Of a stretch of 64,000 nucleotides of DNA, positions 15,101 to 22,342 are shown piece by piece. Numbering within the stretch: position 1 is the stretch's first letter; each line of letters opens with the position of its first letter. The stretch is from the NCBI GenBank assembly GCA_934045905.1, contig OW203761.1:34708964-34772963 (forward strand), read 5' to 3'. A program made the translations under genes and the position numbers. The notes under the pieces were generated by a model that did no database searches, was not told where the DNA came from, and was given only the letters and a program-made list of their open reading frames with translations. This stretch comes from Leuctra nigra. Taxonomy: Eukaryota > Arthropoda > Insecta > Plecoptera > Leuctridae.

Positions 15101-16806
15101 TGATACAAGCGGTTTGAAAGTGTTTAATATACGTGGTATTCTTGTGTAGTTAACTTAGTTAACAATTAACTGTGATAGTTTTAAACCAGTGATAGTTAAC
15201 AAAGCTTTGTTAGAAATTAGATTACATTTTAATAGGTACCTATTTTTATTTCTAAGAAGCAAAATTAATATTTGTAATAATTTTCAGGAGGAGATGTACG
15301 AATGGGGAAACCCTAACGGGAAAGTTTTGAGTTCATTAAGCCCTGGCACCCTGGAATACAAACTTGCGACAGCCTGTCATCGTTGGCGTACTCAACTTAC
15401 TGGGAAGGATGTGGGTGCCTTCAAGGGAATGCGAGCAATTGTTTACACGGGCAGAGAGAGACTCGACGCACTCAAGAGACTTATAATTGCTGGAGGAGGA
15501 TCAATCGAGATGGCCAGGTTAGGATTATTTTCTGTACTCTTTCAGTTTGGAAACAAAAATGTAATTTGAGCTTCGGGGTATCTACTTTAGTTTTTTAGAG
15601 TTGTTTGTTATTCTTATGAGAATTAACTCTTGTCATTTTGCTTAGTGTTGATCAAGATATCTAAAAAGGTTATGATAATGTGGAAGTCAAAAAATAAGGG
15701 GCACGCACAATGATTTCTTCTTAGAAGAATATGAAAACATCGACCTCAACATTTAAATAATATAGTGTTAGTTTTACCTATGTTCAAATTTTGAAAATTG
15801 CAAACATTTAGTGAACTGAATATAATTATTGTAGAAATAATTTTACTTTTAGTCATAGCTTTGGTGATAGTTAATAGTTATCAACTTATCATAAAAATTT
15901 GATTAATTAGGTACAGTCATTACTACTCAAGTCATTACTTTCTGTAAATGTTTTAGTTCTGAGCAGTACATTTACCAGCTCTTAAAGAGTACCAGATAAT
16001 GAGCAGGTACCTAACAACATGATGATTTTCTTTTAAAATAATTCAGCTTGGTTATATTTTCTTGACAAAATTGTGTTCCAACTTTCTTGAAACTAGTTCT
16101 ACTAACAGTTACCTACCTGGTTTTTGTTTTGGTAAAATTCTCACCGAGGGACTTGTGGGGAAAAGCATGAAATTTAACTCTTTTTTTAACACCTCCGATG
16201 TGTAAGCTTAGGACAATACCTGATTAAACTTTATTTTTTATTATCCCTGGTACCTACCTGATCTAATTTATTGAAAAGCTGACTATGAAATAAATAAATA
16301 TGTACATACCAAAAAATACAATAAAACTACCTTACGAACAAATATTGAAAGTTTCAAAACTCTGATAGCAAGTGTGAGATAGATATCACTGAGATACCAC
16401 CTTATGACTTGTTGTGTCTCAATTATTCTAGTATCGTCTATTATACTGCATTTCATATTTAGCTGTCCGCCAGCTGTGGCGCCAATTGGCATACCAAGCC
16501 AATTGTCAGCTACCCATTAACATGCTATTTGTATTTTAAAATGTGCTGTGCTTTTCTAATTCTATTTTCCACTTTGTCACTAGAGTACCTTTCACGGACC
16601 CTGGATCTGCAACTGTCTGCATCATGGAACCGAATAAGACTAAGGAGCAGATTGACATGCAAGCGTTGGTCTCGAGGAATGTGTTGTGCCTGCCACCGAT
16701 CTATCTAAATAATTACCTTATCAATTTCCCCCAACCATCAGCAGCGGACTGCGTTATTCCAGAGTACAAAGAGATGTGGTCAAAATTATCGCGGGAGCAA
16801 AACTAG
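25..16806 (+). CDS. TOPBP1: TOPBP1/Mus101 homologue, whole gene (22 coding exons)
   Basis: Multi-BRCT scaffold of DNA replication and checkpoint signalling. In the family it binds phosphorylated Treslin/Ticrr, RAD9 and other partners and activates ATR-ATRIP in the nucleus. Twenty-two exons with GT-AG junctions keep phase throughout: 3822 coding nt, 1273 residues plus TAG. The human protein is about 1520 residues. Domains read in order: BRCT0 (about 1-95), BRCT1 (95-185, VTHLVVN, TARWIEAVW), BRCT2 (190-285, VTSRWIEESV), BRCT3 (372-460), BRCT4 (568-645), BRCT5 (657-745, THLICSEAD and THEWLLACL), an ATR-activation-like Trp motif (DIIAWADHS, about 1023), BRCT7 (1050-1130, THLIGT, SGKWFLHATYLDAC) and BRCT8 (1165-1255). 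No BRCT6 was found between 750 and 1050. The start is the first ATG, 24 nt into the window; a TAG acceptor-like site at 8-10 suggests that a 5' UTR exon lies outside. The family assignment is firm. Junctions are inferred from sequence only. Confidence 0.95.
565..704 (+). CDS. TOPBP1: TOPBP1 coding exon 2
   Basis: Residues 36-82, including NLGPTWIKENDC and a VFVLNEFEGEVFKYL segment that fits the N-terminal BRCT0 of the family. Acceptor tttcag, donor GTAAGC, leaving phase 2. Confidence 0.85.
1247..1422. mobile_element. TA-flanked MITE in TOPBP1 intron 2
   Basis: Inverted ends CACTGCGTTT(C/T)ACATTTAG, differing at one base, flanked by TA on both sides (1245-1246, 1423-1424). 176 bp, non-coding. 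TA duplication with TIRs starting CA suggests a Tc1/mariner-derived MITE. Confidence 0.75.
1678..1810 (+). CDS. TOPBP1: TOPBP1 coding exon 3
   Basis: Residues 82-126: VIHPRALHTC, where the family has VIGPQVVLFC, then LAMLNCIVSFTSF, which opens BRCT1. The split TT/A codon joins exon 2 correctly. Acceptor ttgtag, donor GTTAGA. Confidence 0.85.
1895..2002 (+). CDS. TOPBP1: TOPBP1 coding exon 4 (BRCT1 core)
   Basis: Residues 127-162. MGGYTIDRFTGTVTHLVVN is the BRCT1 core, and the following SSTKYE keeps the lysine that in the family helps hold the phospho-ligand. Preceded by a short 84-nt intron. Donor GTAAGT. Confidence 0.9.
2003..2942 (+). other. TOPBP1 intron 4, no further feature seen
   Basis: 940-bp AT-rich intron between BRCT1 exons. 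I see no open frame with family resemblance and no paired terminal repeats. Confidence 0.6.
2943..3144 (+). CDS. TOPBP1: TOPBP1 coding exon 5 (BRCT1 end, BRCT2 start)
   Basis: Residues 163-230. TPVMTARWIEAVW is the C-terminal BRCT1 tryptophan helix. KCPVFYGLIITCTNLSRSE opens BRCT2 and parallels the family's KCPIFLGCIICVTGL. Ends phase 1 at GTGTGT. Confidence 0.92.
3566..3796 (+). CDS. TOPBP1: TOPBP1 coding exon 6 (BRCT2)
   Basis: Residues 230-307. GGEFVGVLESERTKLLVAND, then GEKFKYAQDWKLPCVTSRWI, the BRCT2 phosphopeptide-side helix and tryptophan motif. After it comes a low-complexity linker. Donor GTACGT, phase 1. Confidence 0.92.
3907..4053 (+). CDS. TOPBP1: TOPBP1 coding exon 7 (linker)
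   Basis: Residues 307-356, a Ser/Thr-rich linker between BRCT2 and BRCT3. It is supported by the open frame and matching phase on both sides (acceptor ttttcag, donor GTAATT) rather than by sequence conservation. Confidence 0.75.
4387..4627 (+). CDS. TOPBP1: TOPBP1 coding exon 8 (BRCT3)
   Basis: Residues 356-436. FLDGCKVFLSGFSPSSNDKL begins BRCT3. GGGATRFSVISDSISHVIVG is its glycine turn and third strand. Ends AA/GTATGT, phase 2. Confidence 0.9.
4980..5109 (+). CDS. TOPBP1: TOPBP1 coding exon 9 (BRCT3 end)
   Basis: Residues 436-479. HVVTADWLVESIKL completes BRCT3 with its tryptophan helix. The split codon AA/G joins exon 8 as lysine. Donor GTATGT, phase 0. Confidence 0.9.
5218..5482 (+). CDS. 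TOPBP1: TOPBP1 coding exon 10 (linker)
   Basis: Residues 480-568, an acidic and proline-rich linker between BRCT3 and BRCT4. Weakly conserved, but the frame is open over the whole exon and both junctions are consensus (tggccag, GTAAGA). Confidence 0.8.
5702..5886 (+). CDS. TOPBP1: TOPBP1 coding exon 11 (BRCT4)
   Basis: Residues 568-629. GLKFLVVGFDAEGQESCEET, then CGGIVARRDFRGVPDYAVVP, a BRCT4-like strand-turn-strand, ending TNLWL before GTGAGC. Confidence 0.9.
5887..6583 (+). other. TOPBP1 intron 11, no further feature seen
   Basis: About 700 bp of AT-rich intron with short TATAG/TAGTAT runs only. No coding or repeat structure recognised. Confidence 0.6.
6584..6750 (+). CDS. TOPBP1: TOPBP1 coding exon 12 (BRCT4/5 junction)
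   Basis: Residues 630-685. It finishes BRCT4, then QDCVIGMSSYTGKEREFLRL starts BRCT5. In the family BRCT4 and BRCT5 pack as a tandem that binds 53BP1 and other damage-site partners. Ends phase 2 at GTGAGT. Confidence 0.9.
6895..7540 (+). mobile_element. 5'-truncated non-LTR retrotransposon (RT C-terminal end) in TOPBP1 intron 12
   Basis: An open frame at 6924-7319 reads like the region after the catalytic core of insect LINE reverse transcriptases: YGSVTWAVGGKEEIQLQAAE, KFLRSAQGLTK, GLRWFGHMKRM, GKRRVGRPREKW. It stops at 7319 and is followed by a related purine-rich repeat of the same GRP.EKW coding, then GGCGAAGGATTATTATTATAAT, a typical LINE 3' end. Upstream catalytic motifs are absent, as expected for 5' truncation. 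It has the same orientation as the host gene, inside an intron, so it should be spliced out. Clade not assigned. Confidence 0.85.
8040..8150 (+). mobile_element. tRNA-derived SINE-like fragment in TOPBP1 intron 12
   Basis: TTAGAGCATTGG (A-box-like) is followed about 35 bases later by GGGTTCGAAATTCGAATCCC (B-box-like, T-loop pattern). There is no full cloverleaf, so it looks like a tRNA-derived SINE head rather than a tRNA gene. Confidence 0.5.
8245..8441 (+). CDS. TOPBP1: TOPBP1 coding exon 13 (BRCT5)
   Basis: Residues 685-751. ASTHLICSEADTPKHAAAVK, then WGKPAVTHEWLLACL: the conserved BRCT5 phosphate-binding lysine region and tryptophan helix, closely paralleling the vertebrate protein. Acceptor ttacag, donor GTGAGG. 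Confidence 0.93.
8518..8564. repeat. Short perfect hairpin in TOPBP1 intron 13
   Basis: A 16-base perfect inverted repeat (GAAGAAAAAACATTCT and its complement) around a 15-base loop. AT-rich; could be a relic MITE end pair. Confidence 0.7.
8821..8974. mobile_element. MITE in TOPBP1 intron 13
   Basis: Inverted ends AGTCATGGAAATATATT and AATATATTTCCATGACT next to TA dinucleotides, with imperfect pairing continuing inward (GGTAATCGCTCTTT against GGAGCGTTCACC). About 155 bp, non-coding. Confidence 0.75.
9437..9912 (+). CDS. TOPBP1: TOPBP1 coding exon 14 (TP-rich linker)
   Basis: Residues 751-909, the largest exon. It is rich in Ser/Thr-Pro (PPTTPSPT, LRTPVSEVKTPTTPD, MRTPDTPYG), so a plausible CDK/MAPK target, and ends in a basic KKRRD tract. 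In vertebrates the stretch after this position leads into BRCT6; here it does not. Confidence 0.85.
10186..10343. mobile_element. MITE in TOPBP1 intron 14 (first of two adjacent)
   Basis: Terminal inverted repeats of about 25 bp, GGCCCAATTCTTGAGATTCA against GGCCAATTCTCAAGATTCAC. Non-coding, about 158 bp. Target duplication not clear. Confidence 0.7.
10352..10457. mobile_element. Small palindromic MITE next to the previous one
   Basis: Ends TGCGATCGTGTAAAATAACA and TGTCATTTTACACGATCGCA are inverted copies, with the interior also self-complementary (CTTGTCGAAGCGACAAG). 106 bp, only 8 bp from the neighbouring MITE. Confidence 0.7.
10828..10908 (+). CDS. TOPBP1: TOPBP1 coding exon 15
   Basis: Residues 910-936 (PISELKRRCWEKLTKV onward). 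Short in-frame exon, phase 0 at both ends, acceptor tttcag and donor GTAAGA. No recognisable domain. Confidence 0.75.
11432..11502 (+). CDS. TOPBP1: TOPBP1 coding exon 16
   Basis: Residues 937-960, polar linker, acceptor tttcag and donor GTAAGT. Its phase 2 end matches only the next exon start at 11628. Confidence 0.75.
11628..11788 (+). CDS. TOPBP1: TOPBP1 coding exon 17
   Basis: Residues 960-1014: a leucine-rich QLNQLNELLLSSP start, then Pro/Ser-rich sequence with SPKTP. The acceptor (tttgaag) is weaker than its neighbours. The donor AA/GTAAGC is in phase with exon 18. Confidence 0.7.
11789..12561 (+). other. TOPBP1 intron 17, nothing certain
   Basis: 773-bp intron. The segment around 12040-12200 is less AT-rich than its surroundings and may be an old insertion, but I found no paired ends or coding similarity. 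Confidence 0.5.
12562..12635 (+). CDS. TOPBP1: TOPBP1 coding exon 18 (ATR-activation-like motif)
   Basis: Residues 1014-1038, containing DIIAWADHSRR. The vertebrate ATR-activating domain has a tryptophan in a similar hydrophobic-W-acidic setting (Xenopus W1138, human W1145) that is required to stimulate ATR. The match is by position and local pattern only. Confidence 0.8.
12727..12780 (+). CDS. TOPBP1: TOPBP1 coding exon 19
   Basis: Residues 1039-1056, PPRFMLTSMD, the lead-in strand of BRCT7 (the family has FQLSSL here). Phase 0 on both sides. Donor GTAAGT. Confidence 0.8.
12814..13030. mobile_element. Mariner-like MITE in TOPBP1 intron 19
   Basis: Inverted ends CACTCGGCCAAACAAAACTT and CACTTGGCTAAACAAAACTT (right end complemented), continuing GAACGTT, flanked by TA at 12812-12813 and 13031-13032. 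217 bp. TA target duplication and CACT-starting ends fit Tc1/mariner. Confidence 0.8.
13065..13467. mobile_element. GC-rich insertion with 13-bp target duplication in TOPBP1 intron 19
   Basis: TCTCTTAGATTTT occurs at 13052-13064 and again at 13468-13480, bracketing about 403 bp that is much more GC-rich than the intron. There are no terminal inverted repeats and no poly(A). A 13-bp duplication is typical of target-primed (LINE-machinery) insertion. On the minus strand the end nearest 13065 reads as an open frame starting MEVVKLPKRRKRFLSGPPAL and running off the insert. Identity unknown. Confidence 0.65.
13558..13746. mobile_element. Harbinger-like MITE in TOPBP1 intron 19
   Basis: Inverted ends AGTGACC, then CGATCTGTGGATTGG on both sides with a small indel between, flanked by TAA at 13555-13557 and 13747-13749. 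189 bp. The three-base TWA duplication fits PIF/Harbinger. Confidence 0.75.
14100..14300 (+). CDS. TOPBP1: TOPBP1 coding exon 20 (BRCT7)
   Basis: Residues 1057-1123: IVVSLGGSVSSDESFDASAT, HLIGTRLARSEKLLASIASG, then the KWFLHATYLDAC helix. This is BRCT7, whose vertebrate counterpart binds phospho-BACH1/FANCJ and autophosphorylated TopBP1. The ligand-side lysine and the tryptophan are conserved. Confidence 0.93.
14301..15287 (+). other. TOPBP1 intron 20
   Basis: 987-bp intron. The only notable structure is the poly(G) run at 14632-14659. The rest is AT-rich with no recognised repeat. Confidence 0.6.
14632..14659. repeat. Poly(G) run, 28 bases
   Basis: Uninterrupted 28 G on the + strand in an AT-rich intron. 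Length is likely polymorphic or an assembly estimate. Confidence 0.9.
15288..15517 (+). CDS. TOPBP1: TOPBP1 coding exon 21 (BRCT7-8 linker and BRCT8 start)
   Basis: Residues 1124-1200: EEMYEWG (family EEDYEWG), CHRWRTQL, then AFKGMRAIVYTGRERLDALK and IAGGGSIEM opening BRCT8. Phase 2 end at GTTAGG. Confidence 0.92.
15518..16583 (+). other. TOPBP1 intron 21
   Basis: 1066-bp intron. Apart from the MITE relic at 16446-16490 I see nothing that can be named. Confidence 0.6.
16446..16490. mobile_element. One-ended relic of the same MITE family
   Basis: About 37 bases resemble the left end of the element at 1247, including TTTAGCTGTC, GCCAG and TGTGGC, next to a TA. No right terminal repeat was found, so only a fragment remains. 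Confidence 0.5.
16584..16806 (+). CDS. TOPBP1: TOPBP1 coding exon 22 (BRCT8 end, stop)
   Basis: Residues 1200-1273 and TAG. SRNVLCLPPIYLNNYLI is the last BRCT8 helix region (family AQNVYCLRTEYIADYLM). The protein ends about 20 residues later, without the basic tail of the human protein. Confidence 0.92.
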
Positions 16807-16997
16807 AGAAAGAGGACATGTATTAGGTCATTGTAAAGCTACAGGGATATGATGTAGCAATACCAGTTTAACCCCTCATGTACGCTCAGTTTTAATTTGC
16901 TGAGAATGTCAGCTAAAATCAAACTAAAATATGTATGTACTAGTAAATCAACCCTAATAGCTGAGCATAATGGCGATGTTGATGTATCTATCTGGAC

Positions 16998-17545
16998 TAG
17001 AGATGGGATGATTACAATTTTTCACTATTCCGATACCAATTCTTCAAAGTGATTTTTACTATTCCGATTCTTGTTGATTTCAATTTTGTAGGATTAATTT
17101 AGTACTAATATAAATTAATTTGGTATTTATTTATTTATTTATTTATTTATTTATTGTAGTAGGTAACTATATTTCAATTTCAATACACATGCGCATTTCA
17201 CTCTCTACTCTTATGGAAATAATATATTTTTGCCAAAATATAACAAACAATATACTGACTAATAACAGCCATTTTACTTCTCCTGAAGTGTGGGTGACAC
17301 CATCTAAGCAGACACCAGCTGATTGGTTAGTGCATGTAAATTTCAAGCCAAAGAAAAAGCAAAAAAATTGCTTGAAATTTCAAACCAAATTGAAAATTTT
17401 AACCCAAAGAAAAATTAGCAAGAAAATTGCTTGAAATTTGACATGAATCGGAATTGCTAGATATTATGGCAAGACCCAAAGAATCCTGAATCTTCCTCAG
17501 GTTCCTTAGAATCGCAGGAATTGGTATCGGATTGTTCCATCCCCA
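16998..17545. mobile_element. hAT-like element just downstream of TOPBP1
   Basis: Ends TAGAGATGGGATGA and TGGGGATGGAACAA (right end complemented) lead into CCGATACCAATTC, present in inverted copies on both sides. Flanking octamers ATCTGGAC (16990-16997) and ATCAGGAC (17546-17553) match at 7 of 8 positions, as expected for an old 8-bp hAT target duplication. 548 bp, non-coding, with an internal TTTA microsatellite. Confidence 0.7.
17131..17157. repeat. (TTTA)n microsatellite
   Basis: About seven TTTA units inside the hAT-like element. Confidence 0.85.
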
Positions 17546-17553
17546 ATCAGGAC

Positions 17554-18751
17554 ATATCGCTGTGAGTGTACACAGTACTTAGGGGTGTTCATTATACTCT
17601 GTTATTACCAGAGTTTGATATAGTTATGAATAATAAAACATATGTGCCATGCAATCTTAAATAATGGGCCTACTCCTTAATCAAAATTATCATTTAATTG
17701 ATTATTCATATGCTGTTCTTATTTTGTTGTCCTGAAATAGGTGCATTTCAGGACACCCATTCAAAACCCGGTTGCCCAGATTTAGGTACTTAAATCTTAT
17801 ACTTTTACATGGTCCATACTATTTTATGAATCAAAATTGCAATTTTTTTTGTGAAATTCAGATTCAAATGCATGGATCTAAGCGTCCTGATCTTTTCTAG
17901 GGGAATTTAGATCAACATATTGGACTCTCAGCGTTTACGATACTTGCAAGTTTTCCAAGAGTACCTATGTCCCCAGTTCCATGGTTAAAATGTTTCATTC
18001 GTATAATATGTTTCATCTTAAAAATGAAAGGATGATTGGGCATGACCCAAGTCCACTTTCAAATAAAATGATATTGTTCGTTTGCCTTATTTAGTAGGTA
18101 ACCACCAATCGGTAATGTGTTGAGTACTAATTAATAACTATTTTCCTGTGTTTTAAAGTTAATGAACATTTTTTTAAAAGATAAAGGAAGTGTTTGTATT
18201 TAATGCTCTTGCTGTCTATCCTGTAAATACATATATTTTATACTTACTCATGATTGTAAGAAATGCAAATATCATAATAAAACAAACATTTCATGTAATA
18301 CTGAATTGTCAACTTTCAGCCTCATGCTCAAAAGAATTTCCGCATTTATCGACGCAAGTGCCCAGAGTCTACTCAGCTACTGGATTCCATCAATAAGATT
18401 ATTAGCTCACGGTCGTGTGATGTCGAGGACTGACATCCGCAAATATGTACTTGCGGACGCAACTTCTTTTCAGCATGAGGCTGTTTTCTGTGTTGCATTA
18501 TTTGATTTGATTTTAATGTTTATTTGAGATGTTTAACATCTAGATTGTTCCTTCGAATTATCTCATAATTCTTAAATTAAGTATCTGACAACAATATCCA
18601 ACAATGTTTGAAACAATACTCAAATTATTTAAACATTAATTATATCCACAAAACTTTGCAAATTTATAAATTTTAACTAATCACTTTCTCTATTTTAGTA
18701 TTGACAAGAGTATTGAGGTCAAAGTTTTCATCGAAATCAAAGATCCTCTTA
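17554..18751. other. Intergenic, nothing recognised
   Basis: About 1.2 kb of AT-rich sequence between the TOPBP1 3' flank and the next MITE. No coding similarity; one possible poly(A) signal at 17632. Confidence 0.5.
17632..17637 (+). terminator. Possible TOPBP1 poly(A) signal
   Basis: First canonical AATAAA on the + strand after the TOPBP1 stop that I could find, about 825 nt downstream. If used, the 3' UTR would contain the hAT-like element at 16998-17545. No transcript evidence. Confidence 0.3.
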
Positions 18752-18897
18752 GGCCGGGTAGGACCAACTCTGGATTAAGTTAACTCTCGAGGGTTAACCA
18801 ATGAAACAAGTTGGCGCGAATTCCATAGCCAATAAGATTCACTAATTTCCACTAATCATCGAGAGTTAACTTAATCCAGACTTGGTCCTACCCGGCC
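18752..18897. mobile_element. Tourist/Harbinger-like MITE
   Basis: Terminal inverted repeats of about 40 bp beginning GGCCGGGTAGGACCAA, near-identical at the two ends, flanked by TTA at 18749-18751 and 18898-18900. 146 bp. A TTA duplication with GGCC-starting ends is the Tourist/PIF-Harbinger signature. Confidence 0.85.
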
Positions 18898-18900
18898 TTA

Positions 18901-19229
18901 GGTAAACAAAACTTGTTACAAATTCTTCCACAAAAACTAATTTAGTATCTTCTCTTCATTGTACTGCTAGCAATCGATATAGCCACAAAAATTAATTATT
19001 TGTAAATTGTAATATAAAATAATTCATCGATTTCAAGTTTCAACTGAATAATAATAACATTTCCTCCTACTTCCTGAAGTCCTCGAAATATTCATCAGCT
19101 GCTTTTGCAGTATACTACGTACATGATGTATCTCGATGGTGAAGACCATACTATTGTGCTTTCATGGGTTACTTATAGCACCACACTGCCAGTAGTTTTA
19201 TTTAGAACTCGATGGTGACTACAAATAGT
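18901..19229. other. Intergenic, nothing recognised
   Basis: About 330 bp of AT-rich sequence before the truncated LINE; it may include a diverged part of that LINE. Confidence 0.4.
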
Positions 19230-20582
19230 GACATTCGAGTACACATCTTTCTTATGGTCTACTCTTCTGGGGTTCTTCCTCTGCCTTAAATCGCATTTTC
19301 ATCCTTCAAAAACAGGCCATTCGTATCATGGCAGGCGTCTCCCGTCGGCAATCCGCGAAGCTTCACTTCGTTCAGCTCCGAATCCTTACCCTAACTTCCA
19401 CTCTAATCCAAATCGCAGCCACCTTTGTGCGAACACATCCCGAACAATTTCCCCTCAACTCTTCCATTCACAACCACTCCACCAGGAGCCAGAACTCTAT
19501 TTGCACGCCCTCTTACTCTAAAGCTTCGTACACCGCCAGCCCACACTACCTATGCACCGTCATCTACAACAAACTCCCTCAATCTATTGCCAATTCACCA
19601 ACCCTCACCTCGTTCTACCTCAGCCTGAAAACCTACCTCACTCAAAATCCTTTCTACAACCTTAATGAGTACCTATCCTTATAATTCCATTGTAGCTCAT
19701 CATCAGTTTGCTCAGTCTGTAGTTGAATAGACTTGTCTTAATCTGATTTATTTACAATTATCACCACCTTATGTTAATAACTACTAGGAAAACGCTCGGT
19801 GTAACGCGTTGATAAGCGAGCACCGGTGTGCAGCACATCTAACCATGATCTATCAAATAATCACAAATAATTCCTCAAATAATCACTTGCAGGATAACAT
19901 AAGAGGTCAAATTTTCTTCAGAACTGGGAAGATTGCCACAAAACCTTGCATTCAATAAATCCAAGAGAAGCAAAATACTTTTCCGTCACCCCCAAAATCA
20001 CAGCTATTTTTCTACAGATATTGGCTAGATTACCACAAAACCTTATGACCACCAAATACTTCCAAGAATAACAACTCCTGTCAATGTCAAAATAATTGTG
20101 AAACAAATGTCACTGCCTACTGATATACCTATACAGAAACAAAGTTATCATGGTCCATAGGTATTTTATGAACATTTCGTAGAAGATTTAGTTGCTACGA
20201 TACCAAAATCAAGTTTCCGATGAAACCAAAGGAGCAAACTTGCTGAAAATCATTTTGACCACAACCAGTATAGTAATATAAGTTTCGTGAAAAAATTAGC
20301 CTGATCCATTACTTCGTTTGGCAGGAGACGCCAAAAGCACAGACACAAACAAATAAAAAAAAAAACAGAGATTCGAGCCATAAGTTTCAAGTGGAGACGC
20401 TCGCTCCGCTCGCTTAATTATTCTAATTTTATATTGTTGTTATACTTCTCAAAACTGATCTGTAAATATGTTCATGTAAATATTTTCATGTGTATATATT
20501 TTTGTAAATAACTCTGACGATGCCCATATCTGTATACTGTACTGATCTACGGGAAGATAATAAATACAATACAATACAATAC
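19230..20582 (+). mobile_element. 5'-truncated LINE, C-terminal RT region and 3' UTR
   Basis: One frame runs from about 19230 to the stop at 19684 and reads FWGSSSALNRIFILQKQAIR, MAGVSRRQSAKLHFVQL, FVRTHPEQFPLN, SIHNHSTRSQN, YNKLPQSI. This is the conserved C-terminal domain of Jockey/CR1-type LINE polymerases (family pattern: one long Leu/Ile stretch, then HNYxTRxK and LPxxI). About 900 bp of 3' UTR follows, ending AATAAA and a short (AATAC)n tail at 20560-20582. The catalytic core is missing, so this is a dead 5'-truncated copy. The next LINE begins right after its tail. Confidence 0.85.
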
Positions 20583-20971
20583 AAAGACTTGAGTCCTCCA
20601 ACTCAATGTCGAGAGCCACAGCGCCCGATACTCATTCTTTAATGCAAGACGCATCTCTTACACAGCCATTCAAACTGGTTGAGTTTATATAACATTGGAG
20701 ATACTCCAATATATAACATTATATAACATTGGAAACTCCAACTGGCAGTGAACCTACTTGAAGTCCTGAATATCAAGCAGATTAGTAAATTATTGAAACC
20801 TATTAATCTTTGAGAATCTCAAATTGATTCCTGAAATAGTTCTATTGTGAATAATTTGGGAGTCATTAGAGACAAGAATTTCGAAAATCGGTTCACTAAT
20901 TGAAGAGTTTGAAAGGAAATAAGGTGAGCTTGCCTAGAAAAGGAAAACAACTGAACAACACCACATGAAAT

Positions 20972-22336
20972 ATGGCCAAATTGTTTGAAACAACTATCTT
21001 GTTTGCAACTAAATGCCATAAAAAATGCTCAGCATGTCATCAGAATCAAGGTTTGGGATTTGTGTGCACCAAATGCAGTAGTAGTTGGACACATTTTGCA
21101 TGTGGCAATGTTAAAAACAACAGATCAATCTGCCAATTGTGCGCAAAACTCAAATCCCCACCAAACAAAGATGATTTTCCAAAATACTTGCAAGAGATCT
21201 GCAATTCGCAGCGGCGGGTAATTCAACAAGATCCACCAACATCAACAGCACCGACAATGACATCATCCTCTGGTCTCAAAGATGATTCCACTAATTATCT
21301 GCTAGAGATATGCAAATCGCAGCAGCAGCTAATTCAACAACAGCAGAAGGAAAATATTGACTTCCAAGAAAAAATCCAATCACTGGAACTTCAGGTACTG
21401 GAACAGGACATTTACAGTGATGCAACGCCATGCCTAGTTCCATGTAGATTGGGTCAAACATCAAGAAATGAGAGAGGCAAGAAGAAAGGTGAACCAGGCT
21501 CTTTAGTCGAGAAGATCCCTATATTCGTAGAGGAGGGTTGTTTCCTAATTAATAATGAGATAAGTACTACTCATGGCAAAAGAAGAGTTGAGGTAGGTTT
21601 TTCTCTAGCAGGTATGAAAAGTCTATTGTGCATGAATACCGATGAGGAAACAAATCCAATAGACATTGAAGGTGAGGTTAGTCTTCTTCCCTTCAATTCA
21701 TATAAGGTAAGTCTGGATTTAGATGATAATGATAAATATGAGAAAAGTCTTGTCTTTGAGAGCCCATGCTTTCTGGTCTCTTCTGGGATTTCAGTGGAGA
21801 CTGTCGATCAGAGAGATCGACTTTACGATAGCCCAGCTGAGGCAAGTCTTCCTGAGATCATTACAGATGAGATGAGTTGCATCTCCACAAGCCCAGCAGC
21901 ACCAAATCAGGACTTGGTGGTTGAGATGGGTCGTCCCTACGAGAGCCCAGCTGCCACAAATAAGAAAGATCAACTCTACCAGAGCCCAGCTGAGATTGGA
22001 TTGCAGCAGGATCGCCACTACGAGAGCCCTTATGTCACAAATAAGCAAGATCGACACTACCAGAGCCCAGCTGAGGATTACCACTACGAGAGCCCAGCTG
22101 CCACAAATAAGAAAGATCAACTCTACCAGAGCCCAGCTGAGATTGGATTGCAGCAGGATCGCCACTACGAGAGCCCTAATGTCACAAATGAGCAGGATCA
22201 ACTCTACCAGAGCCCAGCTGAGACAAAAGAAAATGATTCTACAGTCCGTCTTCCAGTCAAACGTCAGAACCAGAGCAAGATAAGACTGCGACGTTCTACT
22301 CGTGAAAACAAATCCAAGCCAAAGCGGTATCGTTGA
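20972..22336 (+). CDS. LINE ORF1: PHD-finger protein with YESP/YQSP repeats
   Basis: 454 residues from ATG to TGA. Residues 15-57 hold a C4HC3 PHD-like finger (C15, C19/C22, C32, C35, H41, C44, C54, C57) around KCSSSWTHFACGN. Residues about 108-150 are Gln/Glu-rich and likely coiled-coil (LLEICKSQQQLIQQQQKENI). From about 315 on there are tandem motifs (Y)ESPA, YQSPAE, with a DNA repeat of about 93 bp present at 21938 and 22084. The C-terminus is strongly basic (RLRRSTRENKSKPKRYR). ORF1 proteins of LINEs bind element RNA and build the RNP; PHD fingers in ORF1 are known from CR1-group elements. It shares its frame with ORF2 across the terminating TGA. Confidence 0.85.
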   Translation: MAKLFETTILFATKCHKKCSACHQNQGLGFVCTKCSSSWTHFACGNVKNNRSICQLCAKLKSPPNKDDFPKYLQEICNSQRRVIQQDPPTSTAPTMTSSSGLKDDSTNYLLEICKSQQQLIQQQQKENIDFQEKIQSLELQVLEQDIYSDATPCLVPCRLGQTSRNERGKKKGEPGSLVEKIPIFVEEGCFLINNEISTTHGKRRVEVGFSLAGMKSLLCMNTDEETNPIDIEGEVSLLPFNSYKVSLDLDDNDKYEKSLVFESPCFLVSSGISVETVDQRDRLYDSPAEASLPEIITDEMSCISTSPAAPNQDLVVEMGRPYESPAATNKKDQLYQSPAEIGLQQDRHYESPYVTNKQDRHYQSPAEDYHYESPAATNKKDQLYQSPAEIGLQQDRHYESPNVTNEQDQLYQSPAETKENDSTVRLPVKRQNQSKIRLRRSTRENKSKPKRYR

Positions 22337-22342
22337 CAATTA
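22334..22342 (+). promoter_or_regulatory. Candidate stop-readthrough signal between LINE ORF1 and ORF2
   Basis: TGA followed directly by CAATTA. Stop-CAR-YYA is the minimal context that allows readthrough in tobamoviruses and in reporter tests in animal cells. ORF1 and ORF2 are in the same frame here, with no other stop between them. Confidence 0.6.
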
